DNA of 64,000 bases from Conchocele bisecta (lineage: Eukaryota; Mollusca; Bivalvia; Lucinida; Thyasiridae). Every line of letters starts with the position of its first letter. The stretch's first letter is position 1. Position numbers and translations under genes: made by a program. Shown piece after piece: positions 1-9,396 of this stretch. The stretch is from assembly GCA_029237695.1 (NCBI GenBank), contig CM055265.1, forward strand, positions 113,558,067 through 113,622,066. The letters are read 5' to 3'. The notes beneath the pieces were generated by a model, which had not been told where the DNA came from, made no database searches, and saw nothing but the letters and a program-made list of their open reading frames with translations.

Positions 1-85
1 CCTTAAATTGAAAATTTCTCCCTCAAAATGTACTTAGTAAGATAAGTATACTTTGCAATTTTGGTGAAATCGGCTACAGATCCAA

Positions 86-482
86 AATTCACTCGCAGCA
101 GACAAGTGAATTTGTTGTGGCTTGTTTTTAATGCCAGGCCCTGAATTGAGTGCACGTTCCTTTATTCAGTCGGTGAAACATCTGGCTTGCTAGTAACAAC
201 CAGCATAGATAGAGAATAGTAGGTTACTGCCGTGAATGGAAAAAACTATCTGGCAAGGCTCAGGAAACGGGATGGGCGAGGCTCTGCCGAGCACATCCAG
301 TTTCCGTGCCGCGCCAGATATTTTTTCCCATTCACGGCACTAACCTACTATTCTATTTATCCCATCAACACCTACAAATGGCTGTAAAATGCAAAAATAG
401 TATTGACTGGATATCAAAAATGTTTCACGGCACCGTGTTTCACGGCACATACGCACTGTTTTGACGGGATAAATCATATTCT
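86..482. repeat. Hairpin-containing repeat, no gene
   Basis: Positions 1-85 are one end of a MITE A copy (ctccctcaaa...gaaatcggctac). An imperfect inverted repeat follows: agaatagtaggttactgccg near 213 pairs with cggcactaacctactattct near 335-355, the stem continuing into the catctggc region. No coding signal is seen. Confidence 0.7.
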
Positions 483-541
483 GTAGCCTATTTCACCAAA
501 ATTGCTAACCATACTTATCTAGCGAAGTACACTTTGAGGGA

Positions 542-936
542 GTGGGTGGAAGGTGGGTGCAAGCAATGGGTAATTTAACGATCGGGGTTCATCCTTACCG
601 GAATTCCGACTGGAGACCTGGTTTGGCCCTCACATACGTCTTTAGCATTTTGTATGTGACAGTTAAATCTGGTTATACCCCTTATGTGAGTATTACGATT
701 GTTCGTAATCCTATTTTAGGGGAAGGGGCCAAGTGACTTTGGTGTGGTATGGACCTGCCACCAGGTCAGGTTATTCTAATTTCAGGGCTGAATATATTGT
801 TTCTCGATGTAAATATTCAGTTCTGATTTTGGAATTTTCCCCCCAATGCAGCAGGTTAAAACGGGATCGAACCCGTTTGCCTGGCCTTACATGACCTTAC
901 CTGTTGATAGGCTGTTAAACACCAATAAACAAACAA
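542..936 (+). mobile_element. SINE-like retroposon with 13-bp TSD
   Basis: Bounded by the direct repeat acactttgaggga (529-541 and 937-949), and ending in an (AAAC)-type tail, caataaacaaacaaa. The left end is truncated relative to the copy at 23062-23640. The antisense strand shows gggttcgatcccg, close to a pol III B box. An open frame (542-736) contains MGNLTIGVHPYRN, also open in the other copy. The TSD and tail indicate LINE-type retroposition; the family is not recognised. Confidence 0.75.
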
Positions 937-2258
937 ACACTTTGAGGGAATTTTTTTTAATTTACGTATAAATTTATTGTTTTTTATTATATTGAATTTA
1001 TTACATTATCACAGCCATAATGTAATAAATTCCGTATAATAATTGTATCCCCCGGACTCCGTCGGGGGATACTATGGATTTGACAGCGCGCCGCGTCCGC
1101 CGCAGACACTTCTTGTCCGGAGCATAACTCGAACACCCTTTGGAATATTTTCATGAAACTTCACACTTGCATAGACCACGACCCGAAGGTGTGTCGCGCA
1201 CAAGAATGACAACTCTTTCATAGCTAATTTTTTAGTTATCTCCTTTTTTTGTTTCTCGCACTGATTTCGTGTCCGGAGCATAACTCCACCACCCTTTCGA
1301 ATATTTTCATGAAACTTCACACATGCATAGACCACGACCCGAAGGTGTGTCGCGCACAAGAATAACAACTTTTGCGTAGCTAATTTTTGAGTTATCTCCC
1401 TTTTTTGTTTCGCGCACTGATTGACCATAACTCGACCACCCTTTGGAATATTTTTATGAAACTTAACACATTCAATTAGACCACGAACCGAAGGTGTGTC
1501 GTGTGCACAAGAATGACAACTCTTGCATAGTAATTTTTGAGTTATCTCCTTTTTTTGTTTCGCTCACTGATTTCCTGTCCGGAGCATAACTCGACCACCC
1601 TTTGGAATATTTCATGAAACTTCACACATGCATAGACCACGACCCGGAGGTGTGTCGCGCACAAGAATGACAACTCTTGCGTAGCTAATTTTTCAGTTAT
1701 CTTCCTTTTTTGTTTTGCGCACTCTACAAACTGGACAATAATGCATGAAGACCTGTTTTCTCGTCTGCTCTGTATTCACACTTTTCTCTTGCTCTGTACA
1801 CCTTACCTGTAGAGAGAACAATAGAGAAACTGGGAGAACCATGTGCTAGCATGGGCTAGCATGTGCAGATGTCCAGTGCTTGACCACTGCTGACCAGGTA
1901 ATTTATACAGGTAAATTACTACATTGGGTACTGTGTTGAAAATATTGTGGCATTATGTGGACCTGTGCAGATATATGTAGATAAATATAAGACTATTAAA
2001 AAAAAATCTGTTCTCCAATAGCAAGCATTATTATTTAAAAAAAAAAGGTTTTAATTTAATTTTTTTTCATTTTTTTTTTTCATTTTTTTTTTCAAATTAT
2101 TTTTCAATTTGACTGAAAAAAAATATCTGGGCTCCAGTAGCAAGCATTATTATTTTTAAACTTTTTTTTTCCATTTTTTTTTTTCATTTTTTTTTTCATT
2201 TCTTTTTTCAAATTATTTTTCAATTTTTGTCCAGTAGCATAAGGTCGTAAGTGCTATA

Positions 2259-3836
2259 CTCAACAAAACTAGAAACGTCCCTGTTTTATAGCCGGTGTAG
2301 CTCTGTCTATGTATGTACCACATGTTCAAAGTACATGTATTTTAAACCGTGGCGATGTTCAGAATACGATCGTGTAGAGTTTAGCCGATACACACGGTTT
2401 ACATAGCGGCCAGTGACCGGAACGTTGATTTCCACTTTTTGCACGTGCACGCTATACTTGTCATCGATAAGGTGATTCAGTTCATGTCGTACCATTCATG
2501 CGATAGGGGCTATTCGGAAAATTAAAAAACTTTTTTAATTTTTCACTGTTTTCGATATGCCACGGCTTTCCGAAAACGAGCGAAATCAGGCAATTGGGAT
2601 GCTTGCGGTGGGATGGCCGCCAGGGCGGTCGCGCCTCGGTTTGGTTGCTGTCGGAAGACGATTGATCGTCTTGCAGCCCGGTACCAGCAGACTGGGGCTG
2701 TTCACGACCGGCAGCGACCTGGTAGGCCTCGTGTAACGACGGCTAGAGCCGATCGTTACATTACGTTGACGCACTTACGTCAACGTCGATTGGCAGCCAC
2801 AGTCACTGCTAGGCGATACGGTGTCTCAGGGCAGACCATTCGCAACCGGTTACGTCGTAACGCCCAACCAATCCGGGCACGCCGCCCGTACACTGGTCAG
2901 ATAATGACCCAACGTCACCGTGCTGCCAGACTGTTATGGGCGCGACGTCATCTGAACTGGAGAAGGGCTGACTGGAACCGAGTTTTGTTCACCGATGAAT
3001 CTCGGTTCACAGTTAGTCATGCTGATGGAAGATTACGGGTATACAGCGTAAAAATGAAAGATTCACCGATTGTTGCATTGTTGAGAAGAACATGTTTGGG
3101 GGGAGGGAGCGTAATGGTCTGGTGGGGTTGGGATCATGGGAAACCGGAAGACAGATTTGGTTGTTGTACAGGGCAACATCAATGCACAACGTTATGTTGG
3201 AGATGTGCTAAATGCACATGCCTTACCATTTATCCGTCAGCATGGTCCTGGTGTGACATTGATGCACGACAATGCCCGCCCTCACGTAGCCAGGGTCACC
3301 ACTCAATACTTACAGCAAAACAACGTCGACGTCATGCTATGGCCCGCGGTCTCCCCGGATCTCAATCCCATTGAGCACATATGGGATGAGCTGGGTCGCA
3401 AAGCACGAGCTAACCATCAGATTGACAATGTTCGCGATCTTACACGGGCGTTACAATGGGAATGGAGGAATTTGCCCAACGCACTGGTATTGCGTTACGT
3501 CACGTCGATGCGGCGTAGGATCATTGCATGCATTCATGCAAATGGTGGCCACACTCGGTACTAACGAGATTTACTGAATTTGCCACATTACTTATTGAAA
3601 TTCCATCTCTAAACATTAAGTAACACATTTCTGAGTTTTTGTGATTTTTGATTTTGACCCCTACCGCCCTTGGCCGGTTATCTCTCGAATATTTAACAAG
3701 ATATCCAAATGCAATTTATTGGCTTTGATACAGAAATGAATGAACTTGTTTTTCCATTTTGATTTTTAAAAGTAACCCTTTTGGTTTTTGATGAATCTTT
3801 CCTTAAACATGGAGGGACGTTTCTAGTTTTGCTCAG
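2259..3836 (+). mobile_element. Tc1-family transposon, 1578 bp
   Basis: Terminal inverted repeats ctcaacaaaactagaaacgt (left) and acgtttctagttttgctcag (right) are flanked by TA on both sides. The host repeat is uninterrupted elsewhere (near 4920 and, inverted, 19130-19150), giving an empty site gtgctatatacagactatt. The element carries one damaged transposase gene. Confidence 0.95.
2557..3564 (+). pseudogene. Tc1 transposase, broken by several frameshifts
   Basis: The paired HTH region (MAARAVAPRFGC, RRYGVSGQTIRNRL) is followed by the DDE domain. The first Asp is in FTDESRF, the second in MHDNARPHVA and the Glu in NPIEHIWDEL, with 34 residues between the second Asp and the Glu (DD34E). The frame changes near 2609, between about 3045 and 3055, near 3105 and near 3125, so at least four small indels separate the pieces. 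Family proteins are about 340 aa and the full extent is present. All catalytic residues remain, but no continuous product is possible as read. Sequencing error at some sites is not excluded. Confidence 0.93.
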
Positions 3837-3906
3837 TATATATACAGACTATTCACCTGTGCATGTGCTAGCATGTGCAACTGACCACTGACCACTTACA
3901 GGTAAT

Positions 3907-4826
3907 TATACCCCCCGCAACGAGTTGTGGGGGGGTATACTGGAGTCAGGTTGTCCGTCCGTCCGTCCATCCGTGCGTCCGTCTCCGTCCGTCCGTCCGG
4001 ATAAACTTAACATCAGAGAAATATTGTTATAACTTCTATTTCCTTCATCTAAAATGCTTGATATTTCACACATGCATTCCTGTAAGGCTCTACTACCATG
4101 CTGTGCCAAATCCACGACCGTCCAACCCCCGCAGATCCCAAGGTCAAGGTCAATTACTTAGTCCGTAAACTTAACATCAGAGAAATATTGTTATAACTTC
4201 TATTTCCTTCATCTAAAATGCTTAATATTTCACATATGCATTCCTGTAAGGCTCTACTACCATGCTGTGCCAAATCCACGACCATCCAACCCCCGCTGAT
4301 ACCAAGGTCAAGGTCAAATACTTAGTCTCTTTACAAAACTTAACATCAGAGAAATATTGTTATAACTTCTATTTCCTTCATCTAAAATGCTTAATATTTC
4401 ACACATGCATTCCTGTAAGGCTCTACTACCATGCTGTGATCAAAATCCATGACCGTCAACCACCCCCACTGATCCAAATGTCAAGGTCATCCACATCTTT
4501 ACAAAACAACATTTCAGAGAAATAAGTTATACTTCTATTTCCTTCATCTTAAATTCTTATTATTTCACTTGTGCCAATTCCTCTAAAGTTGTGCATCCAT
4601 GGCCTGTCACAAATCTACAGTGTCCAACCCCCGCTGAAAATCCCAAGTCAAGTCACATACTTAGTAAATCTTTTTACAAAACCTAACTCAAGGAGATATG
4701 TAATCAAATTCTACTTCTTTCAATGGAAAAAACTTAAAACTCATCATGAAAATATTTCTTATTTAATATTTTCATATGCTGTGACAAATCCCCGCTGATC
4801 TCGAGGTCAACGTCACATACATACCG
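3907..4826 (+). mobile_element. Pearl/Helentron-like element H5 nested in H1
   Basis: It starts with a hairpin, ataccccccgcaacgagttg, closing with ggggggtata. A gtcc-rich microsatellite (3953-4000) follows, then about five tandem cores of roughly 165 bp (aacttaacatcagagaaat ... aaggtcaaggtca). Cores become more degraded to the right. No clear CTAG end is seen, so the right boundary is approximate. A C run of about 22 (4861-4884) lies just beyond. Confidence 0.7.
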
Positions 4827-6567
4827 TATAACCTCGGCTTAACGCCCCCCTCCTAATAAACGCCCCCCCCCCCCCCCCCCCCCCACCACCCAAAAAAAAT
4901 TTTTGTCTAGTAGCATAAGGTCGTAAGTGCTATATACAGACTATTATCATATAATAAAACAATTATTGACTAGTGAGCCATAGAATATAATCTGATATTC
5001 TATGGTTCACTAGTCAATAATTGTATAATATGTTCGGGCCAGTGAAAATTGCTTTCGGGCCCAGACTCGAGGTCAAGGCGGGACAAGGCGAGGCGACTGA
5101 TTCCGCGGAATTCTTGTTTACTTATCTCCCTTTGTTGTTTCGTGCTCTGATTTTGTATCCAGAGCATAACTCGAACACGCATGCATTGCTCTAATGGTCC
5201 TCTACCGCCCTGTGCCAAATCCACGTTCGTTCTGCCCCCGTCAAGCCCAGGGTCAAGGTCACATACTTAGTGCTTCAAAAACATTAACGCTTGGGTAAAT
5301 ATCTTATACTTTCTGTTTTCTTTAATGGATCATGGATCATCTTCATATTTCATATACGCATTGCTCTAATGGTCCTCTACCGCCCTGTGCCAAATCCACG
5401 TTCGTCCTGCCCCACCAATCCCAGGGTCAAGGTCACATACTTGGTGCTTCAAAAACTTTAACGCTCCGGTAAATATCTTATAATTTTTATTTCCATTCAC
5501 GGATCAACTTCATATTTCATATACGCGTTGCTCTAATGGTCGTCTACCGCCCTGTGCCAAATCCACGTTCGTCCTGCCCCCAGCCAAGCCCAGGGTCAAG
5601 GTCACATACTTAGTGCTTCAAAAACTTTAACGCTCGGGTAAATATCTTATAATTTCTGTTTTCTTTCATGGATCATCTTCATATTTCATATACGCATTGC
5701 TCTAATGGTCTCTACCGCCCTGTGCCAAATCCACGTTCGTCCTGCCCCCGCCAATCCCAGGGTCAAGGTCACTAACTTGGTGCTTCTTAAAAACTTTAAT
5801 GCTCAGGTAAATATCTTATAATTTCTGTTTTCTTTCACGGATCAGCTTCATATTTCATATATGCATTGCTCTAATGGTCCTCTACCGCCCTGTGCCAAAT
5901 CCACGTTCGTCCTGCCCCGCCAAGCCCAGGGTCAAGGTCAAACTACTTGGTGCTTCAAAAAATAAAAACTAACGCTCAGGTAAAAGAAAATTTTGACTTG
6001 CAATTTGGCCTCATTTATCATCAAAGCGATATGTGGGACATCCGTGTTCTATGAACACATTTTCTAGTTTATTAAACTTCACACATGCATAGAAGACGAC
6101 CCAAAGGTGTGTCGCACGTAAGAATGACAACTCTTGCGTCGTTAATTTCTTAGTTATCTCCCTTTGTTGTTTCGTGCACTGATTTCGTGTCTGGAGCATA
6201 ACTCGAACACCCTTTGGAATATTTTCATGAAACTTCACACATGCATAGACCACGACCCTAAAGGTGTGTCCCGCAAGAATGACAACTCTTGCATCACTAA
6301 TTCTTTAGTTATCTCTCTTTGTTTTTCCGTCACTGATTTTGTCTCCGGAGCATAACTCGAACACCCTTTTTTCAAACTACTTGTGTATCTGGGGAGGGGG
6401 ATACACATGCGCTTGTCGACAAGCGTCCATTTCTAGTTCTGCATGCTTTTAATCTGACATCAAATATATGCAGTCGTTAGTTCTATATGAAATAATGCAT
6501 TTCGGGAAAAATAAATGATTACTCCCTCAAAGTATATTTACAATTTTGATGAAATAGGCTTCAGAGC

Positions 6568-6645
6568 CCAGTTGCTCAAAACGTCTGTTAGCTTAGTGTT
6601 CAGGATTTAACAGTCTGTTAAGATAACTAGGTTTTGAGCAACCAG
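6568..6645. mobile_element. Short palindromic MITE
   Basis: The ends cagttgctcaaaac and gttttgagcaacc are inverted repeats about 75 bp apart. Another copy is split by TTAA MITEs at about 8443-8463 and 9166-9238. Confidence 0.7.
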
Positions 6646-6959
6646 ACCCAGAAGACAGGCAGTAGCTGAAATCAATAAGTGCACTAAACTAGCTATTAAG
6701 TGCACATTGAAGGAATTTTTAATCTATGAAGAAATTAATCAATATTTTTATTTAATAAAAAAATTATTTAATTATAATTCCAGCACAAACATATTTACAC
6801 AATTCCCTAACATTTGATTGGCCCGTAGCAAGTCTCTGTCCAAAATTTATATTCCAGTAAACTCCCACGCCGAACTACTTTCCGTAACCGTGAGGCGCAG
6901 TTGAAATAATTCTTAAGAAAACGGAAAATAAACACATTTTCTTGATGAATTTATTTCAA

Positions 6960-7200
6960 ATGCTGGAATTATAAGGAATGAATGGCTTTTTTGTGGTATT
7001 TATCGGGGATATAAACTTGGAAAAGTCGCGGGAATACTGGACGAGGCCTTAAAAAATTACAATTTTCGAAAAAAAAATTAAAACAAATAATTTTTTTATT
7101 TTTTTTCTTCGAAAATTGTAATTTTTTATCGCTTCGTCCAGTATTCCCGAGACTTTTCCAAGTTTATACCCCGATAAATTCCACAAAAAGGCCATTCATT
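6960..7200. repeat. Long imperfect palindrome
   Basis: The arms run from ggaatgaatggctttttt through cttggaaaagtc and actggacga to a centre of A and T runs near 7080, then reverse. The total is about 240 bp, probably a foldback MITE. No coding content is seen in 6646-7376. Confidence 0.75.
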
Positions 7201-7351
7201 CCTATAATATTAAATGAATGCCTATGATAATGCAAATAATACACACGATGAATGACACAGGTACACATTTTTATTTGTCAATATAAACAGGTGTTTGTTT
7301 TAATACATGAAATCATGTATTTCAGTACAAAGTGAAAAAAAAGTGAATCAT

Positions 7352-8112
7352 GGGTTTAACGTCCCTCCAACAGCTACTGTCTGTTTCACGAAACCTGCCC
7401 AAATTTTACGGCCATATAAACAATGCCAAAACATTTTTTTTTTCTATAATATTAAATTTTATAAAAATTTAAGAATGAGCCGTCTTTTTATTTCGTGAAA
7501 TTTGGTCAAATATTGATATTATTACGAAAAATTTATTTGTGTATGGGAATTTAACATGGGGGAAAAGGAGGTAGAGGAGCTGTGGGAGGAGTCGGAAAAC
7601 AAACAATTTTGGAAATTGACTCCGAAACGTGGCTATATAGCTTGGAAATGATCTAACTAAGAAAACAAGTTAAATTTTAAAAATCGGTCCAGTATTTCTG
7701 AAATTCTAAAAATCGGTCCAGTATTTCTGAAATTCTAAAAATGTCCCCATGTTAAATCACTCTGTGAAGATGAGGTCTATGGGGATTTAAAATGGGGAAA
7801 TTGTTTTTTTCGCAATACAATCAATATTGGACCAAATTTCACGAAATAAAAAGTAGGCTCATTCTTAAATTTTGATAAAATTTAATATTATCGAAACAAA
7901 TATTGTTTTTGCATTGTTTATATGGCTGTAAAATTTGGGCAGGTTTCGTGAAACAGACAGTAGGGTCATATAGAGACGGGACCACAGTTTAAAGTCTCGT
8001 CCAACAGACCAGTAGAATGGAAATACTATAAAAGTATTTTCGATGCCCAGGGCGAGGTTTCAACCCACAACCTCCTACAAAGTGCACCAAGGTAGATAAG
8101 TGCACTAATAGC
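7352..8112 (-). mobile_element. SINE copy, split by a TIR element
   Basis: On the minus strand it carries gaggttgtgggttgaaac, then gtagtatttcc-type sequence, ending gggacgttaaaccc. It is the same family as 57735-58022 on the plus strand. It is interrupted at TA by the 7377-7960 element; the uninterrupted family sequence caacagctaagttcatatag provides the empty site. Confidence 0.72.
7377..7960. mobile_element. Palindromic TIR element with TA target
   Basis: Long inverted repeats start ctgtctgtttcacgaaac and end gtttcgtgaaacagacag, with TA on both sides. The arms are over 250 bp, so the element is almost wholly a foldback. Relatives with ctgtctgttccacg ends are at 16986-17440 and 34708-35286. 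Confidence 0.82.
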
Positions 8113-8225
8113 TATAACAGATATGGCAAAATCGGCGACATGAGAGCAACTCCAGGTCAGACACTCGACTCATTCAGTCATTGCAAAAGCAATCAGCCCC
8201 ATGTCTCCAATAACAGCCAGGTCCC

Positions 8226-8444
8226 AGGGGCCCGTTTCACTAAACTTTGTACGACTAAAATGTTCGTAAGTGCAAATTTAGGATCGTCTGGAAATTTCAA
8301 TTGATGGATTTACAGTTATTGAGTACAGCCTGCATATGCAGCCTATGCTCAAATGTAAATACCAATAAGAAAACAGAAAACACTGTTAAAGTGAAATTTA
8401 CAGACTATCGTAATTTTGCACTTACAAACAAACGGGCCCCTGTT
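8226..8444. mobile_element. MITE D copy
   Basis: It begins ggggcccgtttcactaaac and ends near cacttacaaacaaacgggcc. The arms carry ttcgtaagtgcaaatttagg and its inverse. Other copies are at 22188-22632 and 31062-31285. Confidence 0.75.
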
Positions 8445-8463
8445 GCTCAAAACCTTTGTTTAA

Positions 8464-8710
8464 CCCTTTCAACATTACAGCCCTGTATAGTAGTGTTTGC
8501 AAAAGGTGTAGATCCAGATGAGCCGGCTCGTGACGAGCCGTCTCATCAGGATCTGCACTTTTTGCAAGCGATTTTCATATTGTTTTAGGAAAAAAACAAC
8601 GCCCCTTTACATAAATGGACTACTGGTAGTAAGAATTCTTTTTGTGACGATTGGATTGGTCGGAAAATAAACATACCAAAATCCATTTCAGCTATCTATG
8701 GGTGAAAGGG
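8464..8710. mobile_element. TTAA-target MITE C, copy 1
   Basis: The ends ccctttcaac and gtgaaaggg are flanked by TTAA (8460-8463, 8711-8714), and an inner palindrome agccggctcgtgacgagccg is present. CCCTTT ends with TTAA duplication suggest piggyBac, though other TTAA superfamilies (Kolobok, Sola3) are possible. Its right TTAA is shared with MITE B1. Confidence 0.82.
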
Positions 8711-8714
8711 TTAA

Positions 8715-9165
8715 AGGTACATACCCACTCTCTAGGCACAAACTGTTTTTTTTTTATATCGGTGTCATCCTCCGAGACATTTTTTGGCAAAATAAACATT
8801 CATTCACCATTACCCCCACGTATTAATGGGCATTATTATACATTTTATATCAGACGTAAATTTCCACACTGATATCAGGGGTGATAACAGTGTTTCCTAA
8901 AAATGTTAATGGACATTACTATTTATTCTCTGTATTTAATTTTTTGATGTGCAATGTATAAATAATTAAAAAATATGCTTCATTTGCATATGAAAATAGC
9001 GTGATACGACCGTGAGTCACTATCAGTAAAATAAATATTACTAAATGATTATATCTGTATATTCGGGCACTCGTAATTTTTCGAACTGGTGGAATAGTAA
9101 CACAATTATACACTTATTTAATTCCTATAAAGAACATTTTGCGCCTACTGAGTGGGCATGTACCT
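8715..9165. mobile_element. TTAA-target MITE B, copy 1
   Basis: The inverted ends aggtacatacccactc and gagtgggcatgtacct are flanked by TTAA. The 451 bp body matches copies at 20636-21123 and 23889-24338. It lies 3' of the RTN4IP1 stop and contains that gene's likely poly(A) signals on the minus strand. Confidence 0.85.
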
Positions 9166-9285
9166 TTAAGCTTAACACATTTGTTACTAAGGATTTAACT
9201 GTCCGTTAAGCTAACGAGAGATTTTGGGCAACTGGGCTCATATGTCTTGAAGGAAATCATAAATATGACAGTGCTGTAGCTGGTC

Positions 9286-9396
9286 TCACGATGCCATGTC
9301 AATGACTGTTTTCCCTCGTCCATGTTTCTGTTCAACCTTTGCAAACGAATCTGGAACTTCATCAAAGCTGTACACCTTATCTATCACCGGTCGTAT
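9286..9396 (-). CDS. RTN4IP1: RTN4IP1 coding exon 10 and stop
   Basis: Residues 380-415 and TGA. IRPVIDKVYSFDEVPDSF and EQKHGRGKTVID match the human C terminus. Intron 9 is 11.0 kb, by far the longest, and holds several transposon nests. The Helitron-like element H3 ends 24 nt upstream of the exon. On the minus strand downstream of the stop, the first poly(A)-like hexamers I see are ATTAAA (9117-9122) and AATAAA (8922-8927), both inside MITE B1. Confidence 0.96.
   Translation of the reverse strand: MRPVIDKVYSFDEVPDSFAKVEQKHGRGKTVIDMAS

Larger units (their letters stand above)
1045..6436 (+). mobile_element. Helitron-like non-autonomous element H1
   Basis: The left cap is a hairpin, gtatcccccggactccgtcg, closing with ggggatac. 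The right end is the stem-loop gcgcttgtcgacaagcg followed by tccatttCTAG, a Helitron-type 3' terminus, inserted between T and T with no duplication. Inside are about 190 bp repeats (gtccggagcataactcgaac family, 1110-1730), T-rich tracts, about 154 bp tandem cores containing aaggtcaaggtcacatactt (5040-5960), and a second end-like hairpin with CTAG near 6060-6075. Tc1 (2259-3836) and Helitron-like H5 (from 3907) are nested in it. Without them its length approaches that of H2. Confidence 0.82.
483..6562. mobile_element. MITE A copy split by nested insertions
   Basis: The left half starts gtagcctatttcaccaaaat at 483; the right half (6437-6562) ends gatgaaataggct. Together they make one palindromic MITE A of the type seen intact at 36211-36514. 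It is interrupted at 542-936 by a retroposon and at 1045-6436 by Helitron-like H1. The MITE core (tgtaataaatt, then cagtataataatt|ctgcat) resumes exactly on the far side of H1. Confidence 0.88.
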
